DNA of 64,000 bases. It comes from Limnomonas spitsbergensis (Eukaryota; Chlorophyta; Chlorophyceae; Chlamydomonadales). The position numbers and the translations under genes were made by a program. The stretch is from assembly GCA_037349105.1 (NCBI GenBank), contig JAYJMM010000117.1:3286001-3350000 (forward strand), in the 5' to 3' direction. Below the pieces are notes generated by a model. That model did no database searches, was not told the origin of the DNA, and saw nothing but the letters and a program-made list of their open reading frames with translations. Below, piece by piece: positions 30,348 through 40,900 of this stretch (position 1 is its first letter; every line of letters starts with the position of its first letter).

Positions 30348-30351
30348 CATT

Positions 30352-30845
30352 GTAAAATTCCTACGGCCGCAAAGTTCAGAAAGAAAGAAAACGTCTGAGC
30401 GTGGCTTGAGGAATACGGGATTTTAAATGCCGTACACCGGGACACAATAAACCTGGGGGTTAAGGAGGGTCGTCAAGGGGTACCGGACAATAATAAGGGG
30501 AGTTTTCCAGATGGCGACGCTGACGCAGGATGTTTATATGGCAGCGTATGGTATGCTTCGTGAGACGGCTGAGGACGGAGGAGATGTCGTGTTTGGAGAC
30601 ACCGAGCATCTTCTGATGTTAATTACTTGAGAATGCAGGTTGCGAAACCACTCGCGAAACTGACGAAATGAACCGAACCGAACTCGACGAACTGAACAAG
30701 GTGTTAATTGGCTTACGTCCAAGCAAAAGAAAAGGATGAACACCTAGAGGAGAAAATGGACAGATGAGTGGATCACCCTGATCTGTTGGTAGGCAGGTCA
30801 TCTACCAGAGACCATCCATACAATGCGGGCCGTGTAGAGCCCTTA
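30352..30845. other. Flank of the retrotransposon; possible short exon
   Basis: This was joined to 14471 before the insertion. A 39-codon frame at 30511-30630 on the plus strand (MATLTQDVYMAAYGMLRETA...) has a coding-like composition but no recognised domain. The rest shows CGAAACC and GAACCGAACC words similar to those near 12280-12370. No gene can be supported. Confidence 0.25.
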
Positions 30846-31518
30846 AAGTTATGTGTGAACATGAACAAGTGTGTTTGCTGTCTTAGAGGATCCCGAACTG
30901 GGTCCTTTACTTTTTCTTTCTTACTGCGATTTCACGGCCTTCAATAGACTCTTAACTTTCTCAGCTATTGTTCTTGAATGTCGCTTCTGCAAGTTAATCG
31001 TCATCAAAGTCTTACTAAGGGGAAACTGGCAGAGCATCTAGGCCAACAGCGACCATATAAGCATCAACAAGTCTCCAATACGAAGCTGGCAGAGCATCAA
31101 GGCCAACAGTCGACTATCTGCAGCAATTAGAGTTATTCCTGCCTCTTAACAAGGCATATCTCCAGCCTTACAACTGGATATTACCACACCACCACCATCA
31201 CATCTCCACATCAAAGCCTTTCCTGTGGCTCCAAGTCGACCATCTGATAACGGTAATCAGAGATATCTTCAGTCATCAGAAGTCGCCAAGCAAGCGACTC
31301 ATCACAGCAGATCAACGGCCACATTCGCCCAAGATCGTCCCAGGAAGTCTAGAAGTACCTCAGGAGTCGAGGATTAAAGGAATCATGTCAACAATATCGA
31401 AGAAGTCAGGTGAGTAGCCAGAGCTATCACCTGTTATCGAGCTGATTTCATTGAGTTACAGCAGTGAATCGAGAAGCTCCTACTATAAGCTCTGTAAGAG
31501 TTGATTAGTACTTGTTTG
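30846..31518 (+). repeat. Interspersed repeat of unknown family, copy 2
   Basis: Similar to 12637-13303 in the same orientation, with scattered substitutions and small indels. One indel duplicates the phrase CTGGCAGAGCATC. The end AGTACTTGTTTG is followed here by unrelated sequence. Confidence 0.85.
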
Positions 31519-31524
31519 ATGAGG

Positions 31525-31548
31525 ATGTCTAGGCGCGCGCCTAGACAT
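31525..31548. repeat. 24-bp perfect palindrome
   Basis: The sequence is ATGTCTAGGCGC followed by its exact reverse complement, seven bases after the end of the interspersed repeat. It could be a hairpin or a transposon end. Function unknown. Confidence 0.8.
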
Positions 31549-31860
31549 ATGAGATGCCACCTCACGGTAGACACCTCCTAACTAGCTGAGACAATGCGTA
31601 ACATGCACTGCCTTCCCTCCCCAGATATTGAAAACTATTCCGCATCCTTTTTGTTTGTTTGTTTGTAACCATATACCGCCCTTGGGTATGCAGTTGAGCA
31701 AATACAATGCTCCCCATCTTGAAACGCGTCATGTCGTACATCTTCAGCTTCATCTTCAGCTCCTCCCAACTCCTCTTTCCGCCGTATCACCACCACCAAT
31801 CACCGGAGTAGATGGAGAAAGCGCAGCTATATACCAGCGCTAGGGAGCAGCGCAGTATTG

Positions 31861-31972
31861 GCTAACGGATGAACGTGTGCATCGGTGGGATCATCCGGGC
31901 CCGGATAGCCGCTGTTGCAAACACGAGGATCCACACCTTGTTGTTGCAACAGCGGTGAATGGATCGGTTAGC
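31861..31972. mobile_element. Short inverted-repeat element (MITE-like)
   Basis: Outer inverted ends GCTAACGGAT (31861-31870) and ATCGGTTAGC (31963-31972) match in 9 of 10 positions. An inner perfect 12-bp inverted repeat CCGCTGTTGCAA lies at 31909-31920 and 31944-31955 with a 23-base loop. No target duplication is obvious, so the class is uncertain. Confidence 0.4.
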
Positions 31973-32022
31973 GCCTAGACTTGCTGTGAAGCCGACAGAC
32001 TGCAAAATGACCAGACGCCTTT

Positions 32023-32895
32023 TGTCACGGTATAATGCAGTATACGTGCCAAAACCGTAGGGACCGCTGACGCGTCCCCGTAGACTCCGCAGCTTCCCTG
32101 CGGAGCCCCCTTTTTAGGGTTAGATCCCCAGCTCCCCACTTTCGGGAAGATCGGAGGCCAGGATTTCCCGTACTCTAGTAATAAGGGCCTGCCGGGACAT
32201 TGTATCCCGGCTTGCCCACTGTCCCTTACTTCGTTCCTTTTAAGTGGACAGGCCTCTATTTGTAACCAGCACCGGCTAGATCTCGGAGACCTACCCAGTG
32301 AAGTGCATCAAAGCCAGTACCACTAAGTCAGTCAAGCCTAGATCAGCGACCCAGCCATCTAGCAAGCACGAGAACACCTAACCCGAAGCCCAGCCCTACC
32401 TAGGACTACGCCGTCCGCAGTCTACGGCTACGGCTTCGCCCGCTACACGCGGTAAGTGACTCATAACGACCTGCAGGGTTCGCGACCCGTCAGGCCATTA
32501 GTCTAGCTCTACAAGCGGCCATCCCCGCATCGGTCACCTAGAAGTTCCAACCACAGCTTAACGCGCAGCGCATTCGCGGCCAGCGTGTAGGCGCTGAGTC
32601 CGCCCGTAGGCGTCCGCCACTCTGTGGGGAAGAAGTCCGCCACGGACCCTAAGCAACCATCGCGAGTAAAGTAGGGGCGGTACCTACAGTTAAGGGCGCC
32701 CGGGTAGGCCAGCCTTCCCTCTTATGCGGTACGCTGTACCAAGTTATCCCTTTACAGCCCTTGTACCTCCACAGTCTAGTACAAGAGGCACGTGTGTACA
32801 GGTGTTGAACCCTAGTTGTGAGTAGTTTGAGCCTCTCTAAGGCAGTACTGACAGCTTACACCATTTTGGCACGGTTACTGCTTTATGGTGCGACA
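32023..32895 (+). mobile_element. Solo long repeat of a related Ty3 family
   Basis: 873 bp, TGTCAC...GCGACA, flanked by CTTT (32019-32022 and 32896-32899). It is a diverged relative of the repeat at 14476-15335 in the opposite orientation: shared blocks include ACTGCTTTATGGTGCGACA at the end, TCGCGAGTAAAGTAG at the internal junction and GTCCGCCACGGACC. The junction of the B and A parts is uninterrupted here. Confidence 0.88.
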
Positions 32896-32899
32896 CTTT

Positions 32900-33500
32900 C
32901 TTTCCGTAGTTGGGACAGCCACTCAAACCTTGCTGGATGACACGTAAGGAAATCTTGGGAGACTAAGCAGCATGCCACGTGGCGCGCGTACTTGACCGCG
33001 AGAGCGCAGGAGATGTCAGCGTATTCAGCATGAGGGTTTGTGATGAGGTAGGACTTGCAGTCCATGCTGTCGTAGTAGAAACTCGTAGGTGGAGGGTTGC
33101 AGTGGGTCAACACAGTAGTCTGCAGGGACGTTGACACTGATGCCGGAGTTGGTGAGAACGTGGAGGGATGGAGGGTAAGGGTAAAGCTGGCTGTTCTGCA
33201 GAAGCCCGGTGGCTTGCCCATTATCCTTGAACAATCTTGTATTCTTTTTGCTTGGTGCACCCATTCCTTAGGTTGCACCCCTATGCCGCGACAAGTCATG
33301 GTGGGAGTGGTGCCCCTCCTCGGGACACCATGGAAATCCCACAGCCCGCATCGGATTCGCCGGTCCCATGCGCCACGCATTCTGCTAGGAACTAGAACCA
33401 CTATTACCGGTAATGCCAATCGAATCGCTTCAGCTCCTCCACGTTCAGCTGCCCCCAAAACTGTCCTTCTGCCGCCAAACCCATGTCCGTGTTCCACCCA
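32900..33500 (-). pseudogene. Transposon-derived debris, unclassified
   Basis: A 615-bp minus-strand open frame covers the region. Bases 33237-33305 match 13338-13405 next to the Harbinger-like fragment, and both read PKEWVHQAKRIQD on the minus strand. This suggests the same degraded element family, but I recognise no transposase domain here. Confidence 0.35.
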
Positions 33501-33603
33501 GCAGCACAGAACAACCTTCAGCTTGATAGACGTTCTTCAGTTTACGATGCTTAAAAGGGGACAGGGCATCTACATTCTATAATAGCATGCAAACATTGCA
33601 TGC

Positions 33604-33812
33604 ATGCTGCCCGCCAGCTGGACCCTGCTGCTGCCTTTCAGCGGAATCCTGAAGCTGCCCGCCAATTGGCCATGCGGCTGCCCGCCAGCTGGACCCTGCT
33701 GCTGACCGCCAGCTGGAATCTGAGGCTGACCACCAAATTGACCGTGCCACTGACTACCAGTTGGGCCATGTTGCTGCCCGCCAGCTGGAACCTTTTACTG
33801 ACCGCCAGGATG
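33604..33812 (+). repeat. Degenerate tandem repeat of CTGCCCGCCAGCTGGA
   Basis: About seven imperfect units of roughly 24-48 bases built on CTGCCCGCCAGCTGGACC and variants (CTGACCGCCAGCTGGAAT, CTGACTACCAGTTGGGCC). Confidence 0.7.
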
Positions 33813-33819
33813 GGATGGG

Positions 33820-34215
33820 ATGAGTTGTTCCCCAACTGCCATGCGGGCGGATATGAAGCTGCTGGTGGAACGCATGCACAAGTCGGGTCCCATGGGGAGG
33901 AAATGGGATGACAACTGCTTGGGGGCGACGGCATTCGCATTGGACGTCTTGGCATCCCGCACCATATCCAAGGAGGTCGGGAGCTATTCTCCCTCTTCCT
34001 AGGCCCAGGCTGCAAGGGGGTAGATGCTTTCGCACGGGCATGGGGCAGGGACGGGGTGCTCCAGGCATATGGCGTTCGTCAATGGCCCGTTTGATCAGAT
34101 GGGCCAAATCTTGAGGAGAGTGAAGGACCAACGGGTTAATTGCGTCATCATAGCTCATGTGTGGCCCATGCCATTGATGGGCAGCGCTCTGGGTGGGGCT
34201 GCCCGTCAAGAGTGT
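33820..34215 (+). pseudogene. Degraded retrotransposon RNase H-like region
   Basis: Across frames the plus strand reads LDVLASRTISKEVGSYS, then GCKGVDAFARAWGRDG, then FDQMGQILRRVKDQRVNC and VIIAHVWPMP. The order (Asp-x-Leu/Phe-Ala-Ser-Arg..., VDAF...W, PPF-like..., P.WP) resembles the C-terminal RNase H-like segment of DIRS-type and related algal retroelement polyproteins. Stops and frameshifts show it is dead. The assignment is by motif order only. Confidence 0.4.
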
Positions 34216-34254
34216 GGTGAGCAGTGATTATTTTAGCACGCTTCAGGTACAATT

Positions 34255-34410
34255 CAGCTACAATTCAGGGACCTGGTGCAGTCAGCCCTACTGCTCGGGC
34301 CACCGGCAATAGGCCGATCAAGGTTTCGTCCCGATCGGCTCAGTATGGCCGCCCGGCGGCCTTCCGAAGGTGCTCAGCTACGCACTAAAAGAAACACTGG
34401 TGGTGAGCCT
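34255..34410 (+). repeat. Repeat shared with 42610-42790
   Basis: Both segments contain, in order, CTGCAAT/CTACAAT, CCTGGTGC, TAGGCC, GTCAAGGT/ATCAAGGT, GGCGGCC and end with ACGCACTAAAA, AAACACTGG. They are probably the same diverged element end. Confidence 0.5.
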
Positions 34411-35963
34411 GCCTTACAAGGCGGATCTTTTCCTGCCGAGCAGCATGGAGCCCAATGAAGAAGCTGAGGCGCCCGAAGGCGCCCATGTACAGGGTCAGTG
34501 CTTTCTACGTCATATGGAGCGTCTAGGTGTGACTGTGTGAGGAGGCGACCTGAGCCTCCCCCCCTACTCCCCTAGTATATCAAAGGGCTGGGCTGTGGGC
34601 CCGCCACCCGAGTTTCCTGTTTCGTGTTGCATCGGTTCATTGCACCGGTAATGCGGAGGTTTGGATTTGGCTAAGCACCCCATCCGGGTGAAACTGCAAG
34701 CAGTATTGCAAGAGTAGGAGGGGTGAGATTACAAGGAATGTGCCAATGAGGGAGGCTTTGCTTTGACCATTGCAAGTGCACGGCTATTGCGAAGCCCGGC
34801 TTGCTAGCTGCTCTCTCATGCAACACCAAAACATATTAGGCAGACAGAGGTGCTAAAAGTTCGCCACAAAACATTATTTCCCTGCCACTGTCAGTTTTTC
34901 TCCTCTTTGTTTTGTCTGCTTTCCGGCCTCCCTCCGGCTCCCGCCGGCTCTTTCCTTTTGCTCTGAACGGGGCAGCTGGGCGTCCGCACAGCCTTCTTGA
35001 GGAAGGCCTAGGGGTGTTACGTCATTGACATGCATACTCCTTGCTTGTTTGCATCTCTCCCAAAGCTGGGCTTGCAGACTGCCATGCTTGTACTTCTGCT
35101 CAAAGCTACGCATGTCTGCCGTTGCGCTCATTGTGCATGACCATGTGTCACACTTCTGTCGCGGGTCCGCATTTGCCTTTCTGCCTTGCCAATGAATGCC
35201 GTTACTCCATCCCTCTCCTTACTTGTGCGATGTAACATCTGCCATGCATCTTGCATTCATTCGATCATGCTTGATGCTCAAACGATGCTTGCCATGCCTG
35301 TGCGGTGTGCTGTTCTGGTGCGCCGGCTTTCATAGGTTGCTTATAACTGCATGCTGGTAGCTTATTAGGCTCCATGTGCATGCCTGCCGCTCTGCCTATC
35401 CTGCATGGTTTTGGCCCCGCTCCTTAATGGTAATTTGCACGCGCGGACGCGTCCTTCGAAGTTCGACCCCTAGGTCGGTCGCAAGCAGTACGCAACGACA
35501 GGTCGGCCTGGGTTCCACCTCGCTTTGCAGTTTTGCTGCGTCATGTATTTTTGTTATCGTTGGCCTGTCATGCCTTAGAGGCGATTCACAACGGCGAACT
35601 GAATGTGGCAGTTGGTCGAAGTGAACCCACGCTATCTCGCGTTCCCAATCCGACCGCTGGAGACCGATCCACACCAGATATATTCTCCAAAGTAGCGAAA
35701 TTTTATTCCTCTTACTTCCAAGATGGGACATTCTATTGATTGCCTGCTTCCATTGCTACTTGTTATTGTCGCGAGTCTACATCGTACCACTTTGATCGCC
35801 GTCATTGCTTGGGCCGTCCTGACTGATTGACATCTCTGAGGCACCAGGATAGCGTGGGCTTTGCACAGGACATCTGACTTCTTCACTTTTCTAGGACCAA
35901 ACCTCCCTTCTGCATATGTTCAGTATATGCCGTATAAGACCGATTATCTCCAGCATGTGTCAG
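34411..35963. other. Intergenic region, nothing recognised
   Basis: No gene, RNA or clear repeat recognised. Short open frames on both strands lack known motifs. Confidence 0.3.
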
Positions 35964-36285
35964 GTCCAATTCAGATACGGTACATCCCAGCCTATGGCCG
36001 TGGCGGCTTGGTGCAGCATGCATGCCCTGCTGCTAGGAATACTTTTACGTGTCCAATTCAGATACATCCCAGCCCATGGCCGTGGCTTGGTGCAGCAGGC
36101 ATGCCATGTTGCCATGACTAATGTTTCATGTCCAATACAGATCCATCACGGCCTTTGGCTATGGCTTGGTGCAGCTTGCATGCCTTGCTGCTAGAAATAA
36201 TTTTACATGTCCAATTCAGATACATCCCGGCCTATGGCCGTGGCTTGGGGCAGCATGCATGCCCTGCTGCCAGGACTCGTGTAAG
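35964..36285 (+). repeat. Four tandem units of about 80 bp
   Basis: Units start at about 35964, 36049, 36129 and 36209 with GTCCAATTCAGATAC and contain GGCCGTGGCTTGGTGCAGCA and CATGCCCTGCTGC. Divergence between units is moderate. Confidence 0.8.
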
Positions 36286-37981
36286 ATTCCATGCATAGCC
36301 GCATGGAGACATAGCAAAACCAACTCACTTTTCTTCTTCGGGTCCTTGTTGACCTTTGCTGCAACATGTAGCCACTTGCTCTCAATTTGATAGCATGTTC
36401 ATCATCACCTAGCCTAAGCACCAGGCGAGTAAGCCGAACTGACAACACACACCTCGGCCCAGTGGTGTAACGTCATTGACACACCTCGGCTACAAGCCTC
36501 ATTTTCGCCTTCCGTTTCTCATTCGACATACAGTGCCTTCTCCGCACCCTTCTCCGTCTGCTTTCGGTCACGTTTATTAGCCCTTTCTACATCGGCGTAA
36601 CCAAAACAACGGATGCTCTCGGCCACAGGATAAAGAGGCGACAGGACGGAGAAAGGGAAAATATTGGGGCGAAGGCAGATGGCCTTCGGAAATTGCCAAT
36701 GTGGCGAAAGTGGCCGACGCGAAGTGAATCTGGCTCAAAATGCCATATTCAGTTGGCGTCGCCAATCCGGCCCCAAAGTGGTTGTTTTGGCGAAGCGAAC
36801 CCATGCCACTTTCGGAGCGAAAGTGACCAATCTGCCCAATCCACCCGGTGTGAATCGCCTCGCCGAAGGCTGTGTTTCCATTGGCTGTTTTGACGTCGGG
36901 GTGGGCTGCCAGCTAGGCGCCAGCTCTGCCACCCCGACGAAAACGTTTCCATTGGACGTCGAAACACGACCGAATTTAGTACAGTCGACGGTTGGTTTCC
37001 CAGACTCTTCTGCCCAAACTTACCCAAATCCACTTCGGGTCCGAGACCCGAAGTGAGTTTGGGTGACATCCACCCCAAACGCCAGCTGGACAATACTTCG
37101 CAGCCTTGTTTTTTGAGCCCTGTGGTCATTCTCCTGTATTCATACCGCTGATAAACTCTGTTGGTTCGATGGAAGTCGACTGGCTGTCCCGGCCCACGGA
37201 ACCTCACGTGCCGATTTTCTACCCCGTCGTTGCGTTGCAGCATGCGCGACTGAATCGAAATAAAGCAATAGTATACGTAAGCACCATTGGTTGCTTTGAT
37301 CTACGTGTTCAAGCTACATAGGTGCAGAAATTCAAAAGAGCGTTGCCAGCTGCGCCCAATGCTACTACGCATGGACAAGCCGATAGCGCGATTCGTTTTG
37401 CAGCAGCACAACAAACGCGACTTAACAACTACCAAGAAATGCTGCGACATTTCGAAAATCTTAGCCTGCGAGGTTCTTGAATGCGAATCGGCCACCCCGG
37501 ACATGCAATGGAAACGAAGGCCGGATTTTTCTGTGGTGGTCTCCACCTCGGGCTTAAACCTTGGCGCGGACCGAACAAAACCGACCTGCCCGACTGCTTA
37601 ATCATAATGAACTAAAATACCGCTAAATTGCCATTTAACTGGCGAAGGCCAAGGACTTGTACATACGGTATCGAAAGCCTTCATCGTCCAATAAAACTGA
37701 CACATTTTAAACTGGAGACTCCATGCAGCAGCCCACTGCCCCAGGGTCTACGGCCCCCTGGGTCAGACAGTGCTGCAGTGCTGGGTGGGCGACAAAGTGT
37801 GTCCTACTCGTGGGTTGTCCGTTGGGTTACTCTTTTGAGTTAGTCATATTTGGTCGTATTCGAACTGCTGGGTTCCAAGAGGGTATGATATGGTATGACA
37901 CGGGACCGTCCCTGGATTGACAAAATTGACGGGCAGAAGTCGTGCCTTATTGATATGCTTCTCAAATTACATGCTTGATTC
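36286..37981. other. Intergenic region with one strong hairpin
   Basis: No gene recognised. Bases 37031-37055 form an 11-bp perfect stem (CACTTCGGGTC, loop CGA, GACCCGAAGTG), extended after a two-base mismatch by CCCAAA/TTTGGG. The sequence has TTTCCATTGG repeated at 36875 and 36947, which may mark an unrecognised transposable element. Confidence 0.35.
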
Positions 37982-40900
37982 ATGTATCTTCAATGCTCGC
38001 GGACTTCATGGCTTAGCGTTATGAGGCGACGAAAGTTTGTGACGATTATCGTCGTGCTCACCTCTGTGCTCATCGCATGGAACGTCGCCTCCCACATCTT
38101 CTTAAATAATCTAGCCAGAAAATCATCAAGTGTTGGGGTAGTGATCACCCCCCTCGGCTCAGCACTGCACCACGAGGAAGCAAGGGTCCCCCAAACGGAG
38201 TCAGCGCAAGGGGACACAAACCCAGCAGGCCAAGGGAAGGAAGGTGAAAAGAGCAGTGATTTACATCTGCTTATAGCTGCGTCGACTTACCCGCTTTTCG
38301 CAGGGGGAGAAGCGGCTTCCATCGATGCCGAGAAGCCGGCAACAGAGGGTGAGATCCATGCGGCGCGATCCGAGAGCATCACAGGTCAGCTTCGGAAGGC
38401 CAGCGAGTTAGTAACTCAGAAGAAGAGTACGAACACCGGCCCCGTCAACGTTGTGGGCCAGACAGAGGAACCCGGCATCGATGTAGTCAGCATGCCCGAC
38501 CCTGAAGTGGTGAAAGCGCAGACCGAATGGCCTCTTTGGTGGTTTGCGCCGTTCTTTGACCGGACGTCGTTTGGAAAGGAGGCAGCAACTCTGATGCTGG
38601 GCTTGATGCGGTGCGAGGGCGGGAGGAGGGGGCTTCCAGCAAGTGCCATGCACGTAGTCCATGTCCACCATGCAAGCATTCCAGGCATCGTGCTGCGATA
38701 TTGCTACATGCCCATGACCATCATGCGATTATACCATGCATTCATGCTGCGTTCATGCAACATGTCCATGCCCATCATGCAAGTGGGCCATGTGTCCTTG
38801 CGGCAATGATGCTACATGCCCATGCTTTCTTGCTACGATCATAACAAATGCTCATGTCCACCATGCACTTAGGCCATGCATTCATGCCCACCATGCTATA
38901 AGGTCATGCATTTATGTCCACCATGCAATTATGTCATGCATTCATGCCCACCATGCAATTAGGTCATGCATTCATGCCCACCATGCAATTAGGTCATGCA
39001 TTCATGCCCACCATGCAATTAAGTCATGCATTCATGCCCACCGTGCAATTAAGTCATGCATTCATGCCCACCATGCAATTAAGTCATGCATTCATGCCCA
39101 CCATGCAATTAGGTCATGCATTCATGCCCACCGTGCAATTATGTCATGCATTCATGCCCACCATGCAATTAGGTCATGCATTCATGCCCACCATGCAATT
39201 ATGTCATGCATTCATGCCCACCATGCAATTAGGTCATGCATTCATGCCCACCATGCAATTAGGTCATGCATTCATGCCCACCATGCAATTAAGTCATGCA
39301 TTCATGCCCACCATGCAATTAAGTCATGCATTCATGCCCACCTTGCAATTAAGTCATGCATTCATGCCCACCATGCAATTAGGTCATGCATTCATGCCCA
39401 CCGTGCAATTATGTCATGCATTCATGCCCACCATGCAATTAGGTCATGCATTCATGCCCACCATGCAATTATGTCATGCATTCATGCCCACCATGCAATT
39501 AGGTCATGCATTCATGCCCCACCATGCAATTATGTCATGCATTCATGCCCACCATGCAATTAAGTCATGCATTCATGTCCACCATGCAATTAAGTCATGC
39601 ATTCATGCCCACCATGCAATTATGTCATGCATTCATGCCCACCATGCAATTAAGTCATGCATTCATGTCCACCATGCAATTAGGTCATGCATTCATGCCC
39701 ACCATGCAATTAGGTCATGCACTCATGTCCACCATGCAATTAGGTCGTGCACTCATGCCCACCATTCAATTAGGTTGTGCACTGATGCCCACCATGCAAA
39801 TAGGTCGTGCACTCATGCCTACTATGCAAATAGGTCGTGCACTCATGCCCACCATGCAATTAGGTCGTGCACTCATGCCCACCATGCAAATAGGTTGTGC
39901 ACTCATGCCCACCATGCAAATAGGTCGTGCACTCATGTCCACCATGCAATTAGGTCATGCACTCATGTCCACCATGCAATTATGTTGTGCACTCATGCCC
40001 ACCATGCAATTAGGTCTTGCACTCATGCCCACCATGCAAATAGGTCGTGCACTCATGCCCACCATGCAAATAGGTTGTGCACTCATGCCCACCATGCAAA
40101 TAGGTCGTGCACTCATGCCCACCATGCAAATAGGTTGTGCACTCATGCCCACCATGCAAATAGGTCGTGCACTCATGATGCGGCCGTGCAATATGCTAAT
40201 GTCAACAATGTACTTAGTCCTTGCTCTCGTGCCGGAAACTTGCTATATGCTGATTTCCACCATGCTATGAGTCTTTGAATTTATGCTGCGATCATTCAAC
40301 ATGCTCATGTCCACCATGCAGTTAGGACATGTGTTCATGGTGCGATCATTCAACAAGCCCATGTCCACCATGCAGTTAGGCCATGTGCTCATGTTGCGAA
40401 TATTAATGCTGCGATCTTGTACCGTGCCCATGTCCCATGCAATTGCTCCATGCTGTCATGCAACTTGCTCATGTCCCCCATGCATGTGTGCAACAATAAT
40501 GCAATGCCCCTATGCACTCTAGTTGTACCTGTGGAATTACTCCATACACCCATGCAACTGCCATTCCATGCAACTGCCATTCCATGCAACTGCCATTCCA
40601 TGCAACTGCCATTCCATGCAACCAAGCATGCATGCAACCACCATGCCCAACATGGTAGGCATAGCAAGGTTGCCCTGTTAAGAAATGGGGTGTGGGCATC
40701 CGTCTGAAAATTATGCCATTTCAAGCGAGATTTCAATACCCTTTTTAAGATGACGAAGCTATATTCTAAAGGGGAGAAATTAGCTGGCGTGTTGACTCTC
40801 TCAGGCTCAGGGCTCATTTTTGTTTTGCTGGCCCCCTCCCCCTTGCTCTCGCATGTCCTGCCTTGTCAATGAGAGCGATGTGGAGCTGGGCACCTCTTAG

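Noticed and set aside
38852..40180. CRISPR array
   Set aside because: Head-to-tail units with no unique spacers, in a eukaryotic intron.
38736..40278. ORFs of 254-454 codons in the 30-bp array
   Set aside because: Open in all three plus frames because the unit is 10 codons without stops; this is repeat sequence, not a protein gene.
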